Source: Polytrichum commune
Taxonomy: Eukaryota; Streptophyta; Polytrichopsida; Polytrichales; Polytrichaceae
Length of the DNA: 64,000 nucleotides
Assembly (NCBI GenBank): GCA_950295325.1
Contig: OX485804.1
Span: 35,154,001 to 35,218,000, forward strand
Direction: 5' to 3'
Shown: piece by piece, positions 23,690 through 36,952 of the stretch
Layout: every line of letters begins with the position of its first letter
Position numbering within the stretch: the first letter of the stretch is position 1
Program-made: the position numbers and the translations under genes
Notes under the pieces: model-generated
The model's database searches: none
What the model was told of the DNA's origin: nothing
What the model saw: only the letters and a program-made list of their open reading frames with translations

Positions 23690-24005
23690 TTTCCGATTAG
23701 CCCACTTCTCTTGAGATATGAAACACGCGAGGAGTATAAACATAGCTAGCAAATTCAAATCAAGGCCACAACCACTTTGCTCATAGTTTTTGGAGCTCAT
23801 ATGAACACCTTTATCATTATCAAAGTGAAGTTTTTCATGCTCATTAGATGGTCTTATAGGTATCCTCCAATTATGTTGATTGTTGAGCCTGGAATGATTG
23901 TCACATAAATAACATACAGTCCAATATCTTTGAAACACATGAGTTTATAGTATCCGTTTTTGGAGCCACACCAAACCACGTACCACTCAAATATAGGGGT
24001 CATGA
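23690..24005 (+). repeat. Family F dispersed repeat, copy
   Basis: Block order: GATATGAAACACGCGAG, ATTATCAAAGTGAAG, GTTGATTGTTGAGCCTGGAATG, and finally ACCACTCAAATATAGGGGTC. The same order is seen at 36005-36385 and 41660-41960. Non-coding; element class unknown. Confidence 0.6.
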
Positions 24006-26204
24006 TAAGAAAATGAAGCAAGGGCAGGCTATCTATCTTACTTCTCATTACCATAATGTTTTGTGTGATTATGATATTAACAATTAGTGGATGAAATCCA
24101 TAGTTTATTTGGGTACATTAGAGTTATCCGTAAAGTTTTTCAAAGAGGGACCAAACCATGGGTTTCATCCCAGTTTGAGGGACTTCACTATATCAAGTGT
24201 GCACCTGACATCCTGGATTGAATCCTATTTTTGCTTCTAAGATGGGAGTTTTGAGGCTTAGATTTGTGACATCCAAAGTTTGAAACCTACAATTGCTATT
24301 AAAAATACAATTTTGTAGTAGGCTTGCTCTCCACAATGACAAGGTAGCTCTCTAATCCCCTAAAGCCTAAGTTAGTCATTCAAAATACAAGTTGGCGGGC
24401 AGGCTTACCAGATAGATGCGCCACAAGTCACTCACCTAGAACTAGACGCAAGATTTTCCACATGATTCTCCTGTCACGATGCTCCCGACACAAACATGAT
24501 GTACCTCAAGACAAGTGGGCTAGGTGCCTCGAATTAGCCTCAATATAATATGGCCAAAATTGGGTCTACTTTGTGTTTATTATCTCAAACTCAAAGTTTG
24601 GCTTCAGCCTTAGGTTTCATCCCATTTACTTTACAAATAACTCTATTGTCATCATGAAACCCAAGTTCTTCAAAGCGGGGATATATATGGGGCAAAAGGA
24701 GGTTTAAAAGGAGTATGAGTCAAACATCAATAATTGAATAATATGATCATTTTGAAATGGACATAAGGGATGTTTATGATTGGTTTCAATTTTAAAAGAA
24801 ATGAAAAACCATGAAGTAGTTCAAAGAGAGGTGTAAGAAGCCTAGGGACGAATCTATGTAGCATCACTAAATTTGATATTGAAATAAATAAGTTGGGGTA
24901 AACAAAATGCATGTTATATGGTGATTTCGATGTAAGAATGGCACATGTTCATCTTGATTCACTTGTTATAAAAATTCTTTGTTATCAATTGGAGTTTGTT
25001 CTTCTTTCAATATATCCAATATTATCTTGCAATTTGAGCAACCTTAACTCAAAAACTTGCATGAGGGTTTTGATGTGTATGCATGTGCAAAGGTGACAAT
25101 AACTAGAATTGAAAAAGAAGAAGAAGAAGAAGAAGAAGAAGATTGTGGTTCATTACAGTAGTGTTAGTAGTCATTAGTTGGCATCAATCAATATTTTCTT
25201 AGCAGTCTAAAGTTAGATACAATTCGTATTTTTTAGCTATACCAATTAGCAACCCCAAGTTGGCTTTAACTTATAAACTCATTTGAATTCTTATGTACTT
25301 AAGAAACATAACTTATTTTTCTTATGAGAGATTCTATACGTGTGGCTTGCTTCATGTCTTATTGGGACCCATGTGAACCATTTTCAAAATGTTGGTCTAA
25401 ATCTTGTATGCTAAATCTTTTATTTTTTTTGTATGGTATGGAATCCAATTTGAGGCTCACCTTTGAGACACATAAGGTAGTGTTGACTTTGATGTCTTTA
25501 TGTTGGTTAAAATTATGCTTGATTGTTGGCTTCTAGTTTCAATCTTTGTGTTAATTTGTTTTCTTCATTGATCTTTGATGTCTTTGTGTAAGAGAGTTAT
25601 TCAATATGCAAACAACTACTAGAGCAACATAGATTAATGCATGGATAAGTGCATAGAAACTTATGTCCTTGTCCTTAGTGGCACATTACATCCCACAAAT
25701 TTATTAAAGTGAAGTTGAAATATGTGTTTGAGAGCAAAGCTAGCATAAATTCATCATGATTCAAACCTCAATTGTCATTGGCAATAGACATGCCCCGCCT
25801 AACATCTATAATTTGAAAGTGTGTCGCTTGAAGGTTTGCTAGTGTTGGGTTTGCCAATGCCAAAGTTTTAAGAATTTTTGTTTTTGAGAGTATTGCTTTA
25901 GGGTTCACTAATGCCAAAAAAATTTAATTTTGTTAATATCATAGTTTGAGGGAGTTTCATCTTTTGACAAATTTGTGGCAAATTATAGCTTTTCATATGG
26001 GAGGGCTTCGATCAAAAGTGGGTGGTCATTTGATTTCAAATTTTGAGTAGCAAGGAGAAAATGCAACTTGAGAGAGTGTCATTTGAGAAGTTCATAGCTA
26101 GTGCCTAAAATCTTCACGAGTCGCCCATGAAAAGCTCTGAGTTTTGGAATACCCAAATCGATATTCTACCAAGGGAAGTTCTACATACCAAACAATATGA
26201 AATT

Positions 26205-26515
26205 ATTTATGCACGTCCATTCTCACTTACGACATCTACACATTCCAATTTGATCATTTTCAAGTTCCATAATTGGAGTTGAGTTGCAAAAGTTGTAAGA
26301 ATGAAAGTGAAGATTCCCTTTCTCCTTAGGTGACCACATAGGGCTTCCCAATTGTGTTGACTATTGAACTTGAAACGGTGTCTACTGTCTACATTTTGAG
26401 TACATTCCACTATAATCTTAACACATGTTTTTTTAGTGTCCATTCTACAGTACAAGTCTTGCCATATAACAATCAAATATAGGTCTTCGATTAAGAAGAA
26501 TGACCACATACCTTA
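26205..26515 (+). repeat. Family F dispersed repeat, copy
   Basis: Contains AAAGTGAAGATTCCC, GGTGACCACATAGG, TGTTGACTATTGAACTTG, TTTTTAGTGTCCATTCT and CAAATATAGGTCTTCGATTA, in the family F order. Non-coding. Confidence 0.55.
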
Positions 26516-28353
26516 AATATGACGGCATTTGAGGATAACACAATTTGTTGTAGGTTTACAAGTGCAACTAAAGTCACTCTTTCTTTGTAATGGGAATCAA
26601 AATTGTCATACTACTATATTAGCTTTTACAATTTAACGCCTCCAAAATTATAACATGCAAATTGTGCCACACACAACTTGCGGTTGTGTGACCTAAGAAG
26701 AGGGTGTTATTTCCAACCCCTTTCTAAAAGCATCCCCTAATCCTGTAACTAAAGCGCACCTTAAATTGCATGCATGTCTTCAACACAACACGGGGGTGGA
26801 TTTGGACAAAAGTAGCTAAGGTAGGTCATGCTAATATGGACACCTCCAACTCCATGGAGTCATCCATCCGTTGGATTTGAACATTAGAAACTTGAGCAGG
26901 TTAGTAATTGAGAATGAGGACCAAAGAATTGAAATCAATGAATCGGAGCTAAGGAAGGCGTTGATCTAGGCTTCAAAATCAAAGATTATGTACTTTCCAA
27001 TGTGGTGTTATAGCTTGGAACTATTTTATCGTTCAATGTTGTGTAAGTGGACGACATTGTTAGCAGATTTGACACGGATCATTTGTCAACGAAAACCAAG
27101 TTTGATGCCAATATTGGTTGCATAATGCCTCTAACGTGGTCACATGTAAGAAAAATGTTGTTGAATTGGCTTTTCATCACATAATACCCACAAAACAAGT
27201 TGGTCGGCACCTCACAATCACATGCCGCCTCCTAAGTTGGCCACCTCGGGCACAAAAATCAAGCATGTCATAACTCGATGGATAGCACTCCTCATTATGG
27301 AGGATGGTGGGTGTAGTTTGACTTTTGCAAAGATGACTAACCCAAATAGCATCAAGGCAGCGGCTAAATCACCATGTATTACTCACCCACTGAATTGAAG
27401 CAACTATAAGGCCAAATAGGAGCCAAAAACAGGCTTCCGATTAAGGAAGCTAACCGATCCTCTTAGGGGGTGGGTTACTTATATGTTTTTGTTGAGCTCC
27501 CGCATGCACAAGGACTCCAATTTTCAAGTGGGTGGAATGTTGGTTTTTGTGTGGGAGCAGCTTAAGCAAAGGGTGTGGAAAGCAAGGTTGGTCTTGGACC
27601 AGAAACAGGGGGACTTCAAAACAAGTGTTGGGATGGTTGTGGGAACTGTTTGCAGTGATAAAGATGTTTTAAAATAATTTACACACAATACGTGACTTTT
27701 TAGAATATTTGTAGTATATCATATGATGTGCGATTTATTTTATTTTTGTTTCTACCATGTCTAAGCCAATTTGCTAAGCCAAACACGCATGCCACTTATC
27801 CAAATGAACTCAAAAAATAGGTTGAATTAGCCAAAGGTTGGTTTCAGGACAATTTGCTTGGTACATGTTTGAAAGTCGAGGTCATATGCATAGCCAAACC
27901 TATCCAAGGCTGAGGGTATATGTGTTTGCAAATACGACCACATCTGAAGACAACAGTAAACACATGATCAATGCATTTCACACAGTCCATAACAGGAATG
28001 AATTTAAACATTCAAAGAAAAGCCTTTGCTAAATCTGTTGAAAGCCTCTTGACACTCTACATTCAACCTGTTAAATGTGGAGCACGTATGGCATTTGCTC
28101 CACCTCTCTTCTTCTTCCCATTTGAAAGCTCTTCGAGCTCTTCGAGCTCTTCACTACCAGCATTGAGTTTGTTTTCTGCTTGACAGAGATCATCAGAAGC
28201 AAATAATCACGATGAATCTAATAATGTTACACTTGAATTCTGTTGGCTGCCTGGAGCAAGACAACCGTCTCCTACCACTTTCAGACTAATTTTCACAAGG
28301 GAGTCCTTCCTTTGTATAGAGGGGAAATATACAAATATCTCATGAGAACAAAT

Positions 28354-31300
28354 TCATGGAGTTTCCTCCAGCAGTTTGGGGTCCTTCGCCGCACGAAGGT
28401 TAACCCCACTTCTGGGACCCAGGGTAGAGTTTAGGAACCTTTTGTTGGAGGCACTCTCTGTGGGAGCCATGGCCTTGAACGTCACCGAGAATGGCCCACT
28501 GTAGAAGAAGGAACTCATCGTGCTTGCATCCGGAGTTTCGGAGCAACTCGTGGTCGAATCCTCGGATGGAAAATCAGAGGATTCGCGAAGTGGGGAGTTC
28601 TCTCCCTGAACTATGGGAGATGAAGCGTGGCTGTTCTGCCTGGCCTCCTGAATCTCAGGCCGGAGCTTCAATATGTTTGCTTCCACTCTTGACCCACTTG
28701 AAATCGATAGTCCTGTCATTTTGAAGATGTCATGCGATGTGTTAAACAATAAAGACATGTTTTAGTATTATATTGTACTACATTTGCATAAATTACAGAA
28801 GAAATTTCTCTTTTTGCAAGCATTCGCCATAGATTACACACCGATCATCGCACCTGGGGTAGACTACATAAATGTATTTAATAGCTCATCACAGAAGTGC
28901 GGTTGCATGCATGAGGAAGGTGGTGGATGCATACCTCCAGGGCTACCCTTGGTATCCGCTGCCACTGTCTTCGAGGTTGCACCAAAAGTGGCTTGCCATG
29001 GCTTCACCTTCTCCTCTCGAATATCAGTACCCCAAATGGGAGCCATCGAGAAGGTGGTAGAGGGAGCATCCGAAGGATGGAGCCCTAGTTTATTCCATGA
29101 CTGCTTGCTCCAAGACTGACTTAACCCAGCAGCATCACTACCATCATCACCACTCTCTCCACACGAGGCTTCATATCCATCACTTGTGGCCGACAATCGC
29201 AGGATGTTCTCACTGCTCGTGGACACTTGCGTGGCCAGCTTGCTGATGATTTCTGCATGTCCCATGCTTGGTTTCACATCTGAGGATGTCAATTGCACAT
29301 CTGAAGATGAAATGAAGGTTGATTTCACAGGGAAGGAAGATCTCACATCCCCGGGGTACCGTGGGAACATGATCTGGGGAGGGTAAGAAGAGGCAGGAGG
29401 GAAAGAGGCAAGTCTCGGGTCACCAGTGAACATTGAAGAAGAGCTCGGATTCCTGTACGGGCTACGTGGCTCCGAATCCAAAGGATGCATATCTCCACCA
29501 TGGGGAGGAGCGAAGGCATCATTCACCGTGAGTGGGATGATCCTGTCACGCTTGCTTCTTGTCAATGACCACATCTCCTTCCCAAACCTATGATGGTGTT
29601 TCCTTCGGCCACTGTTCCGCCTACTGCCTGCTGCAGCGATGTGAATCTCTCCACTTGAGCTTAGACTGCTCCTGTAGCTACTGTCTGTGTCTGCACCTCC
29701 CGTTGGGAGGTCCAGAGGCAGAGGCCTGCTCGGCTGGAGAATTGAAGAATTTTCTCGAGCACGAGCGGCTGCTCTGGCTGCATCCTCAGTGCTCACTCTG
29801 GCTAGCTTCCATGGGCTGATTCCCACTGGTAAACGTTTCTGAGGTGCTTTGGCGTCAATGATTTTGCCAGCACCCGCTTTCCCAGGTCCCACCTCCAAAT
29901 CACTCAATGCCATGATCGTCTGCGAGAAACAAACTCTCCTCAGTTTTTCAATGAAACAGCAGGTTTGTGAGGTAATCAGTGAGAAACCACATGATGTGCA
30001 TGCGAGGAATATAAGTTACTTAATTGGTGTGCAAGAAAGAAAGGTAGCTCATGAATAGGAAGTTATGTGCATTGAGTGAATAACAACAATATAATGTGCA
30101 TGTGAGGAACTTCCAAGTGTTGAATTAGTATGCGAGAAAGAAAGGCTAGCTCGTGGGTAGGGAAGCCATGTAAAATGAGTGAGAAACAACAAGTGCATGT
30201 GAGGAACTTGAGGTATTAAATTGGTCTGTGAGGAAGAAAATCTAGCTCATGGGTAGGGCAGATGTGTGAAATGAGTGAGAACCAACATGATATGCTTGTG
30301 AGGAACTTGACGTACTGAATTGGTACGCAAGAAAGAAAAGCAAGCCCATGGGTTAAAAAGAAGCTGGTCTTTTTCATAAATGTGATGAGAGAATGGCTAC
30401 GGCATTCATACCTGATCTTGATCCACAAATAGGCGAGGAGGTGTGCAAAATACAGTACGCTTGACAGGCGGTACTCCTGTTGAGCTGTTGTAGCCACTGA
30501 ACCCTGTGTCAGTTGAGGTAGCAGGTGAGGTAGTCAAACTGTCCAGTCCTTGGTTCTCCTCCCAAGATTCTTGATTTTGTTCTCGGACAGCTAGAATGTA
30601 GTCATATGTTGTAATGCCCTGCATGAAACAACAGCCCCAAGTTACAGATACATTGATATCTTGTATCAGAGACATGGTATCCTTCAAGCATACATCTACA
30701 TGTAACAGAAGATGATCTACCTTACCTGCAGTTAAATAACCAAAACCCTTCCTGCTGTGAAGTACATGAAGGAAGTAACACTTCTCTATTTGAGAGCACA
30801 TCCGCTTGATGACATGGTTCCAACTTGGACACTTTACCTTGTGCATGAGGATAAGGTGGAAGCAGAAAAGTTGTGTCAGAGGTGCAGTTGCCAGCATTGC
30901 CAGGAACGTCAAAAGGACCTGCAGATGCTCAGAAGGTGAAATTATCTGCTGGAAATTCTGAAAGGAGGAAATATACAAGAGATGCAATCTGAAGGTGAAT
31001 CCTAGTGCAACTGGCTTTAGAGCAGATGATGATCTTTGTAGAGCATAGGAGCATACCACAAGCACAATGTAAGCCATCCTAGGGAAGCTGCTGCCAAGGT
31101 TATCTGAGATCTCTTTGTCAAAAATCTCCTTGTGACTAAGGCAGCGTGCGAGTGCCGCAATTCCAACTGCCCACTCCAAAATCAGCTGCACACACAACCA
31201 TAAGCACCATGTACAGAGTCAGTACAGACGAAAATTATTTTACGTTGCAGATTATTCTTCCAGAAAGTCGCTGTAAAGTTTGATGTATTGTATAAGGACT

Positions 31301-33492
31301 ACAAGTAACACTCCAACAACAATTTAGGTACAAGAATATGCATACCATCAGAAGGCAAAACACCATAAGTGCGACAAATGGCTTGTAGTTCCTCGTACCA
31401 ACGCAATTATTTAGCCACTGCCAGTCATGACCCACAAAGGGTTCATTAGTAATCACACTTTTATCAGCAATTTTTTGGGACCATTATCCATAATCACTGT
31501 CTGCAGGGCGTTTAAAGAGCTCAAAAGTGCGGTTCAGGCAGAAGGGATTTGTACCCGGCAATGATGATCAAATCCATGCACACACTTATTGCAAGCCCTG
31601 CAATGTTTGCTGTGCATTGATATCTGTAACAACAAATCAGAGCATTTGAATCCTATTAGTCTCTCCATCTGATCTTTGCTGCTAGAAGGCCTACCGATCT
31701 GAACAACTGCATTCACAGGCCTGTAGAAATTGCGGAAAATTGTATAAGGTTGATAATTTGCATTGTGATAGAAAAAATCACCTCTGCATCACAAATACTG
31801 CAGTAGAGAGACTGATCTTCCGGATCCAATTCTTCTGGTTCTCGTTTCCTCTTAGTACACTGTTTTGGTAGAAGTTGTAAATGGTCCAGAGGCTTGCAGC
31901 CAGTCTCAATTGGTTCATAGCCCTCTTCCTTGGTCGCAAGAAAAGTCTTTAAACTCTTCCTAGTATCACCCGCCTCAAACTTCTCATCTTTCTGTGGACT
32001 ATGCTTTTGCTTGGCCCGATGCACACCTGGATCAGCAGGGTCTATCCATGTGCATATGATGTAAAGAGCAAAGACAGCAGCGACCTGCATCACAAACAGC
32101 AGAATCTAAGCTTCAAGTACATGGATGAACTCATAAACAAAAACAGTGTATGAATGACTTGAAAGACATTTGAATCACAATGATGAAGACCCACCCTCTG
32201 AAACCAAAACAATTGCCACTTTAACATGGACAGCTGCCCACTTTATGAATCTCCACGGAACAGGTGCTAACCCCAGATCCCATGCTCTTAAAGGAAATAG
32301 ACAGGAATAGAACACTCACCAATGGCGTATACACCCCGATTATGGTATACTTGGCAGTCCTACTGCCTAAGAATGGAGCAAAAAACACGTAGAATGAGAA
32401 GGCCAATGTTGCAAAGACTGCAATGGCCACCGTCTGCTTATCATCCAGGGAACATGCACACACCTGTAAGCTCCCCTATAGGTATAACAAATGCCGGACG
32501 ACTGGACTAAAGTCTCAGTGGCTCTTGGCTTCGGACAAGAAGATTTTGAGATTTTGACGCAGTTGCCGAAGAAAAAACAAATCACAAGATTTTGCAGTTT
32601 ACATGCTATGTGATAAGTATGTAAGATGAAGGATCAAGATTAGGACTAATGTTTCTAGTGACTGAATATCTAGTGAGGTGGCTACTTTGGAGCTAGAAAT
32701 TTTGAAACAAAATTTTGGCAATGTGGTTGGCAAGACCCTCATAGCCATCGTGAGTACAAACAAAACTTTAGCACACCCATTTACTTTACAAGACTCCATA
32801 ATATACATCCTATGGAAATAGTTTGTAAGATGAAAGATGAAAGATTGGGACTATTATTTCTGGTGAGAAAGAATGTCTAGTGAGGTGGCTACTTTGGAGC
32901 TAGAAACTCTGAAACAAGTTTTTGGCAATGTGGTTGGCAAGACCCTCGTAGCCTTTGTGAGTACGAGCAAACCTTTAGCGCACCCATGTACTCTAGAAGT
33001 TAAAATAAGTACTAAATGACGAAACCGTACTATTTATCCAGATAGTCACAAAATTTGTGTCTTGTGTGTTAAACCCAAAAGGTTTAGGTTTAAGAAACAT
33101 GTAGATTCAGTTTGCGATTACGTAAATGCCCAAGTGAAACGTGCTCTGAATACTCACTCGCGTGGTCAAGTGGACAATCGATTCACAACGTGATCGTCCA
33201 GTTACCATGTCTATCAAACTAATCGCGCAGATCCGCAATTCAAACACAAAGATTCCAAAGTAAATTTAAAAATATGCCTTGCAAGAATTACACATTGCGA
33301 GGACGCATGCGTGTCACCGAACAGGTTCTTCAAGCTTGCTGGCCATCGATCTACTCTATTCTATTCCAATTTACTCGCCATGGTCCACAACCGGGGTTGA
33401 GCTCCGGAAATTAGAATGCTACCACTTGAATATTAGACACGACCACTTGCCTGAAGAGGGTGATAAGGAAGCTGCCAGCCATGACTTCGCAT
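28354..33492 (-). CDS. DHHC-type protein S-acyltransferase (PAT19-22-like)
   Basis: Integral membrane enzyme that transfers palmitate to cysteines of target proteins. Ten exons: 33492-33451, 32433-32320, 32084-31782, 31623-31555, 31417-31346, 31185-31057, 30918-30838, 30618-30412, 29919-28935, 28712-28354; 786 residues, all phases consistent. Exon 1 encodes only MRSHGWQLPYHPLQ, the conserved start of this plant group, and ends in a GC donor (AG|GCAAGT). Transmembrane helices 1 and 2 are near 15-35 and 45-65, followed by DPG at WIDPADPG. The cysteine-rich domain runs 147-182 with catalytic D172-H-H-C175, then WLNNCVG; helices 3 and 4 lie within about 187-270; TTYDYI is a variant of the TTxE motif. 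The roughly 450-residue C-terminal tail is serine-rich, cytosolic and poorly conserved. Family sure; exact paralogue not assigned. Confidence 0.93.
29979..30365. repeat. About 97-103 bp tandem repeat in a DHHC-gene intron
   Basis: Four units starting at 29979, 30076, 30179 and 30275, each with GTGAG.AAC.AC, GCATG.GAGGAA, AATTGGT and GCAAGAAAGAAA blocks. It fills most of the intron between exons 30618-30412 and 29919-28935. Confidence 0.85.
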
Positions 33493-34041
33493 TGTGTTGA
33501 ACACGATCTGTACACCGGTATCTCTGCAGCTATTTACTCAGCTTTTGTCCGAACGCTCTCGATGATGCATGTCAACATATGATATGATGAATATACTAAT
33601 TCCCTACACTCTCTTCAAGTTCTGTTCTGTTCTGTTCTACCCACAACTTCGCACCTGTACCAATCCAGCTACTGCCACCCCAATTCTGAAAGATGGCTAT
33701 GTCGATTCCATTGTCATAAGGACAACTGTTCATGTACTATTCAACCTCGCAAACATTGCCCGCTTTCAGTAAAACCACAACCGGGGAACAGCTGTGGTTC
33801 ATAGTCGGTGACTTCATCAAATGCACCATTTATTCTGTTGCTGAACCTTGCTCGCTCTTATTACTACTTCGCTCTCATCGCAAAATCCACCTCCATCATC
33901 TTCACTCCATTGCACTGCGCTGTCTGTGTTATGTGTGTATATCTCGGAAGCACACTTTCCTTAAAATGACTCCTCGGTGGTTCGACCAACTCTTCCAATC
34001 CACGATGATTCCAGACAACTCCACACACTAGCATAGCACCA

Positions 34042-34500
34042 CCATCCACAGCCCTGCCAAAAACCTCGGCACGGAAACAGTGCTCCCAATCAATCCATCC
34101 AAAATCTTTGTGGCAAAGTTTCAAACTCCAAACTCCCAGCGTGATATTCGAATCAGTATCTCGGGAGCACAGCACACTTCCTGCAATATGGGTCTTCGAT
34201 GCTTCGCCCGAATCCACAAACTTAACCTTCCACAAATTGGCTTGGGGCCATCCACAGCCCTGCCAAAATCTCCACACGGAAACAGTACTCCCAATCAATC
34301 CAACCAAACTCCAAACTCTTTGCGGCAAAGCTTCCAAACTCCAAGCGTGTTGCTCGAATCCGTGTCTCAGAAGCACACAGCACACTTCCTGCAATATGGC
34401 TCTTCGATGCTTCGACCAAAATCCACAAACTTAACCTTCCACTAAAAAGGAAAAAAAAAAAATTAGCTTGGCACCATCCAGTCCTGCCAAAATCTCCACA
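34042..34500. repeat. About 206-226 bp tandem repeat upstream of the DHHC gene
   Basis: The anchor CCATCCACAGCCCTGCCAAA recurs at 34042 and 34248, with a third start at 34474. Units share CAGCACACTTCCTGCAATAT and ATCCACAAACTTAACCTTCC. A degenerate earlier unit (TCTCGGAAGCACACTTTCC) is visible near 33940. It lies about 550-1,000 bp upstream of the start codon, in the likely promoter or 5' leader. Confidence 0.85.
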
Positions 34501-34559
34501 GATAGAGAGAGTAACACACACTCCACTCGCTTCCCCTGCGCAAGCAACCAATCAATCCA

Positions 34560-35200
34560 AGCTTCTTCAAACTCTGCCTAGCTTCAGAATGTGGCAAGCT
34601 TGAAATCCTCGAGCTTCAACGGCTCCGCTTGTGGAGCGTTTCGTTCGAATCCACCGTCTGACCGCCAAACCAACCAACCAACCTCTCAGGCAGCATCATT
34701 TGAGGCAGCAGCCGGTGAGCGATCCGCGACGCAGCAGCAGCATCCTCATCATCATCATCATTGTGTTGGCCGGTGCGTGTCAGATCGGAAATGCAGCATC
34801 CGATCGGGGCGTGCGCAACGGGCAGAATGGGAAAAGGAAACCGAAGCCGCAGCCACCATCGCCACCACCTCCGCCAACAAATCTTCCCAGAACCTAGATT
34901 CCTCGTCCACTTGGAACCTCATGCATTGTCTTCTTTAAACCTAGATTCTTCAGGCACCCAGATCCCTCAGGTCTTCCAAAAACCTAGATTCCTCCCACCC
35001 ATAGATCCCGCGTTGTTCCCAATTCATAGATTCTGTCTAAGCGTAGATCTCTCTTGCAACGGTCTTCAGAGACGCACGGAATGGCGTTTTCCTACCACTC
35101 CGTCTGCCAGTGTGAACGCGGCTATTTTGAAGTCTATAAACCTCCAACTTCAACACAGCCCCCTATATTTCCTTTAATTCTCCCCTGAGTAGGTAATATA
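34560..35200. other. GC-richer CAG/CCA-rich stretch
   Basis: Locally higher GC with CAGCAGCAG, CATCATCATC and repeated AACCTAGATTC segments (34890, 34938, 34980). Open frames occur on the plus strand but look like low-complexity artefacts. It could be distal promoter of the DHHC gene or an unidentified 5' exon on the minus strand. Confidence 0.35.
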
Positions 35201-36004
35201 CATATGGATGATACACTCTAAATTCCGTAATATCAACATCCTTAATGTCATCCCTTCTCTTATATCTGGAAACCCTAGTGAACGGATGTTCGCAGTTCAA
35301 ATCTCGCTCCATATTGTCATGTTTCCCTCCCATATGTCATGGGCTTCGACATTAAAATAAACCACACGCTTGCATGCATCACACTTGCCAATATTATAAT
35401 ATTGACTTCGTGTTATTCCATAATGTCACATCTTATATTGATTCTCTTTTATCGAGTAACCATGTTAACACTACATAACTCCTCAACATCACGTTCACTT
35501 TGGTTGCCACAAGCGTGATCTTATGAAGTTTAGAATGTACACATACGTACCGGATTTTGCTACCTAAGATAATAGTAACTCCAACCCCCAATTCCATATA
35601 TGGACTCTTGGCTTCGACCGGCTTTTGAAGCTTTAGTAATCTTCAATGACGGCTCCCCAACTTAGGGTGAGATCCCATTAACTTAAAAGTGTGGGTCTAA
35701 GAAGTTGGGGTCGAATCACCTCTTCATGGACTTTGCTTTGGGACTCATACAATATTTGACCCAAGGTTGGAGTTTGGGAGAGTTGTTTCTTCTTTAGTCG
35801 GGATTCTTTCCCTTGAACCTCAATTTCTCTCCCTTTCATCCTTATATGTATATATATCATTGCGTGGCAACTAGAGAGATTGTCATATGATGGTTCATGG
35901 CAACTCATGAACCACTCTAATCAATCAATTTTAATCTGCCATACCAATTTTGAAGCCGTGATGTTTCATATGTTTAAGGCAACACAAACACATCTTATGG
36001 TTAT

Positions 36005-36385
36005 GCACCCAAATCTCCTAGGATATGAAACACAATATCAATCTAAGATGATTAGCAAATCCAAATCAAGACTGTAATTGTTTTCCTCATAACTTTGGAA
36101 CATGTAAGAATATCTTATTCAATATCACAGTGAAGATTAAGTTCTTCTCAAGTGACCATATACCCCCCCCCCCCCAACCCTCTAAGATTATATTGCCTAT
36201 TGCATCTAAAATGGTTAACAAATTTTAAGCTCATAGTCCAATCTCTTTTGAATACAAATTGCGATGTCTTCTCATAGATCCACACTCAAACCACTAGGAG
36301 GGTTTCGAAGCCCCGATATTGCATAACCACACAACACTCAAATATAGGTGTTCGATTAAGATAAATAGCCGAATTAGAATTAGAC
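36005..36385 (+). repeat. Family F dispersed repeat, copy
   Basis: Contains CTAGGATATGAAACACAAT, GATTAGCAAATCCAAATCAAG, ATATCACAGTGAAGATTAAG and ACACTCAAATATAGGTGTTC. It is interrupted by a C-run at about 36163-36173. Non-coding. Confidence 0.6.
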
Positions 36386-36460
36386 CCGCTTACCTCATGG
36401 TCGGTTTAGGATGCAATGAAGAAGTGCCTAATTAAGATACACCACCAAATATTGTATTTA

Positions 36461-36949
36461 GGGCCACTTCACACATGAGCCAAGAGCCCTGACCATGAAA
36501 CTGTGAGAGCCCAAAAGAAAGTGTCCAAAGGCCATCCCAAGTCACCTCCAAAATCATGTAGTGTGATCATGGACCCTCAAGTGTAGTGTGAAGTCATATG
36601 TGACCAAACCCTCAACCAAATGCTATTTCAATCCATGCAGATCCTCGCACATGATCGAATAGAACAAATCAACAGTTGCGAGCGTTCATAGTGCCAAGGT
36701 CTCCTGGTATTGTGTTAGGCCTACCTCCAGGAGATAGTTGTTGAAAACAGTCCAAGTGACCATGAAACATGGTCCATTCAGTGCCACATAGGAATCCATG
36801 TAGACTTCACATCCACCTTGCATTCACATACTCCATTGGTCCCTCAAGCGTAGTGGGAAGCGAACTTGGACCGGCTCCACCTTTTCCACCAACGAAAGTG
36901 CTTGGAGTGTAATGGTCACGGGCTCTCAGTCTCGTGTGGGAAGTGGCCC
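36461..36949. mobile_element. Harbinger-like MITE, family A copy 2
   Basis: 489 bp. It begins GGGCCACTTCACACATGAGC after TTA and ends GAAGTGGCCC before TAA. The two flanking trinucleotides are not identical (TTA/TAA), so one has mutated or the true edge is one base off. The interior is collinear, in inverse orientation, with the copy at 6955-7454. Non-coding. Confidence 0.85.
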
Positions 36950-36952
36950 TAA

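Larger units (their letters stand above)
23306..28353. other. Gene-free stretch between PARP1 and the DHHC gene
   Basis: No recognisable gene. It contains two family F repeat copies (23690-24005 and 26205-26515), a GAA repeat at 25117-25141, and otherwise unassigned AT-rich sequence. The last 300 bp are probably the 3' flank of the DHHC gene. Confidence 0.6.

Noticed and set aside
28491-29819. Plus-strand frames opposite the last two DHHC-gene exons
   Set aside because: Antisense shadows of the serine-rich C-terminal coding sequence.
32434-32463. Using the upstream acceptor as the main DHHC exon 2 start
   Set aside because: It inserts ten residues that break the otherwise standard HPLQ-VAIAVF join; kept only as an alternative-splicing possibility.
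33864-34551. Minus-strand frames of 176 and 109 codons upstream of the DHHC start
   Set aside because: They are the tandem repeat read in different frames; similarity between them is due to DNA duplication, and no family match is visible.
34591-35177. Overlapping plus-strand frames of 88-138 codons upstream of the DHHC gene
   Set aside because: Low-complexity CAG/CAT/CCA repeats keep several frames open at once; no domain or conserved start context.
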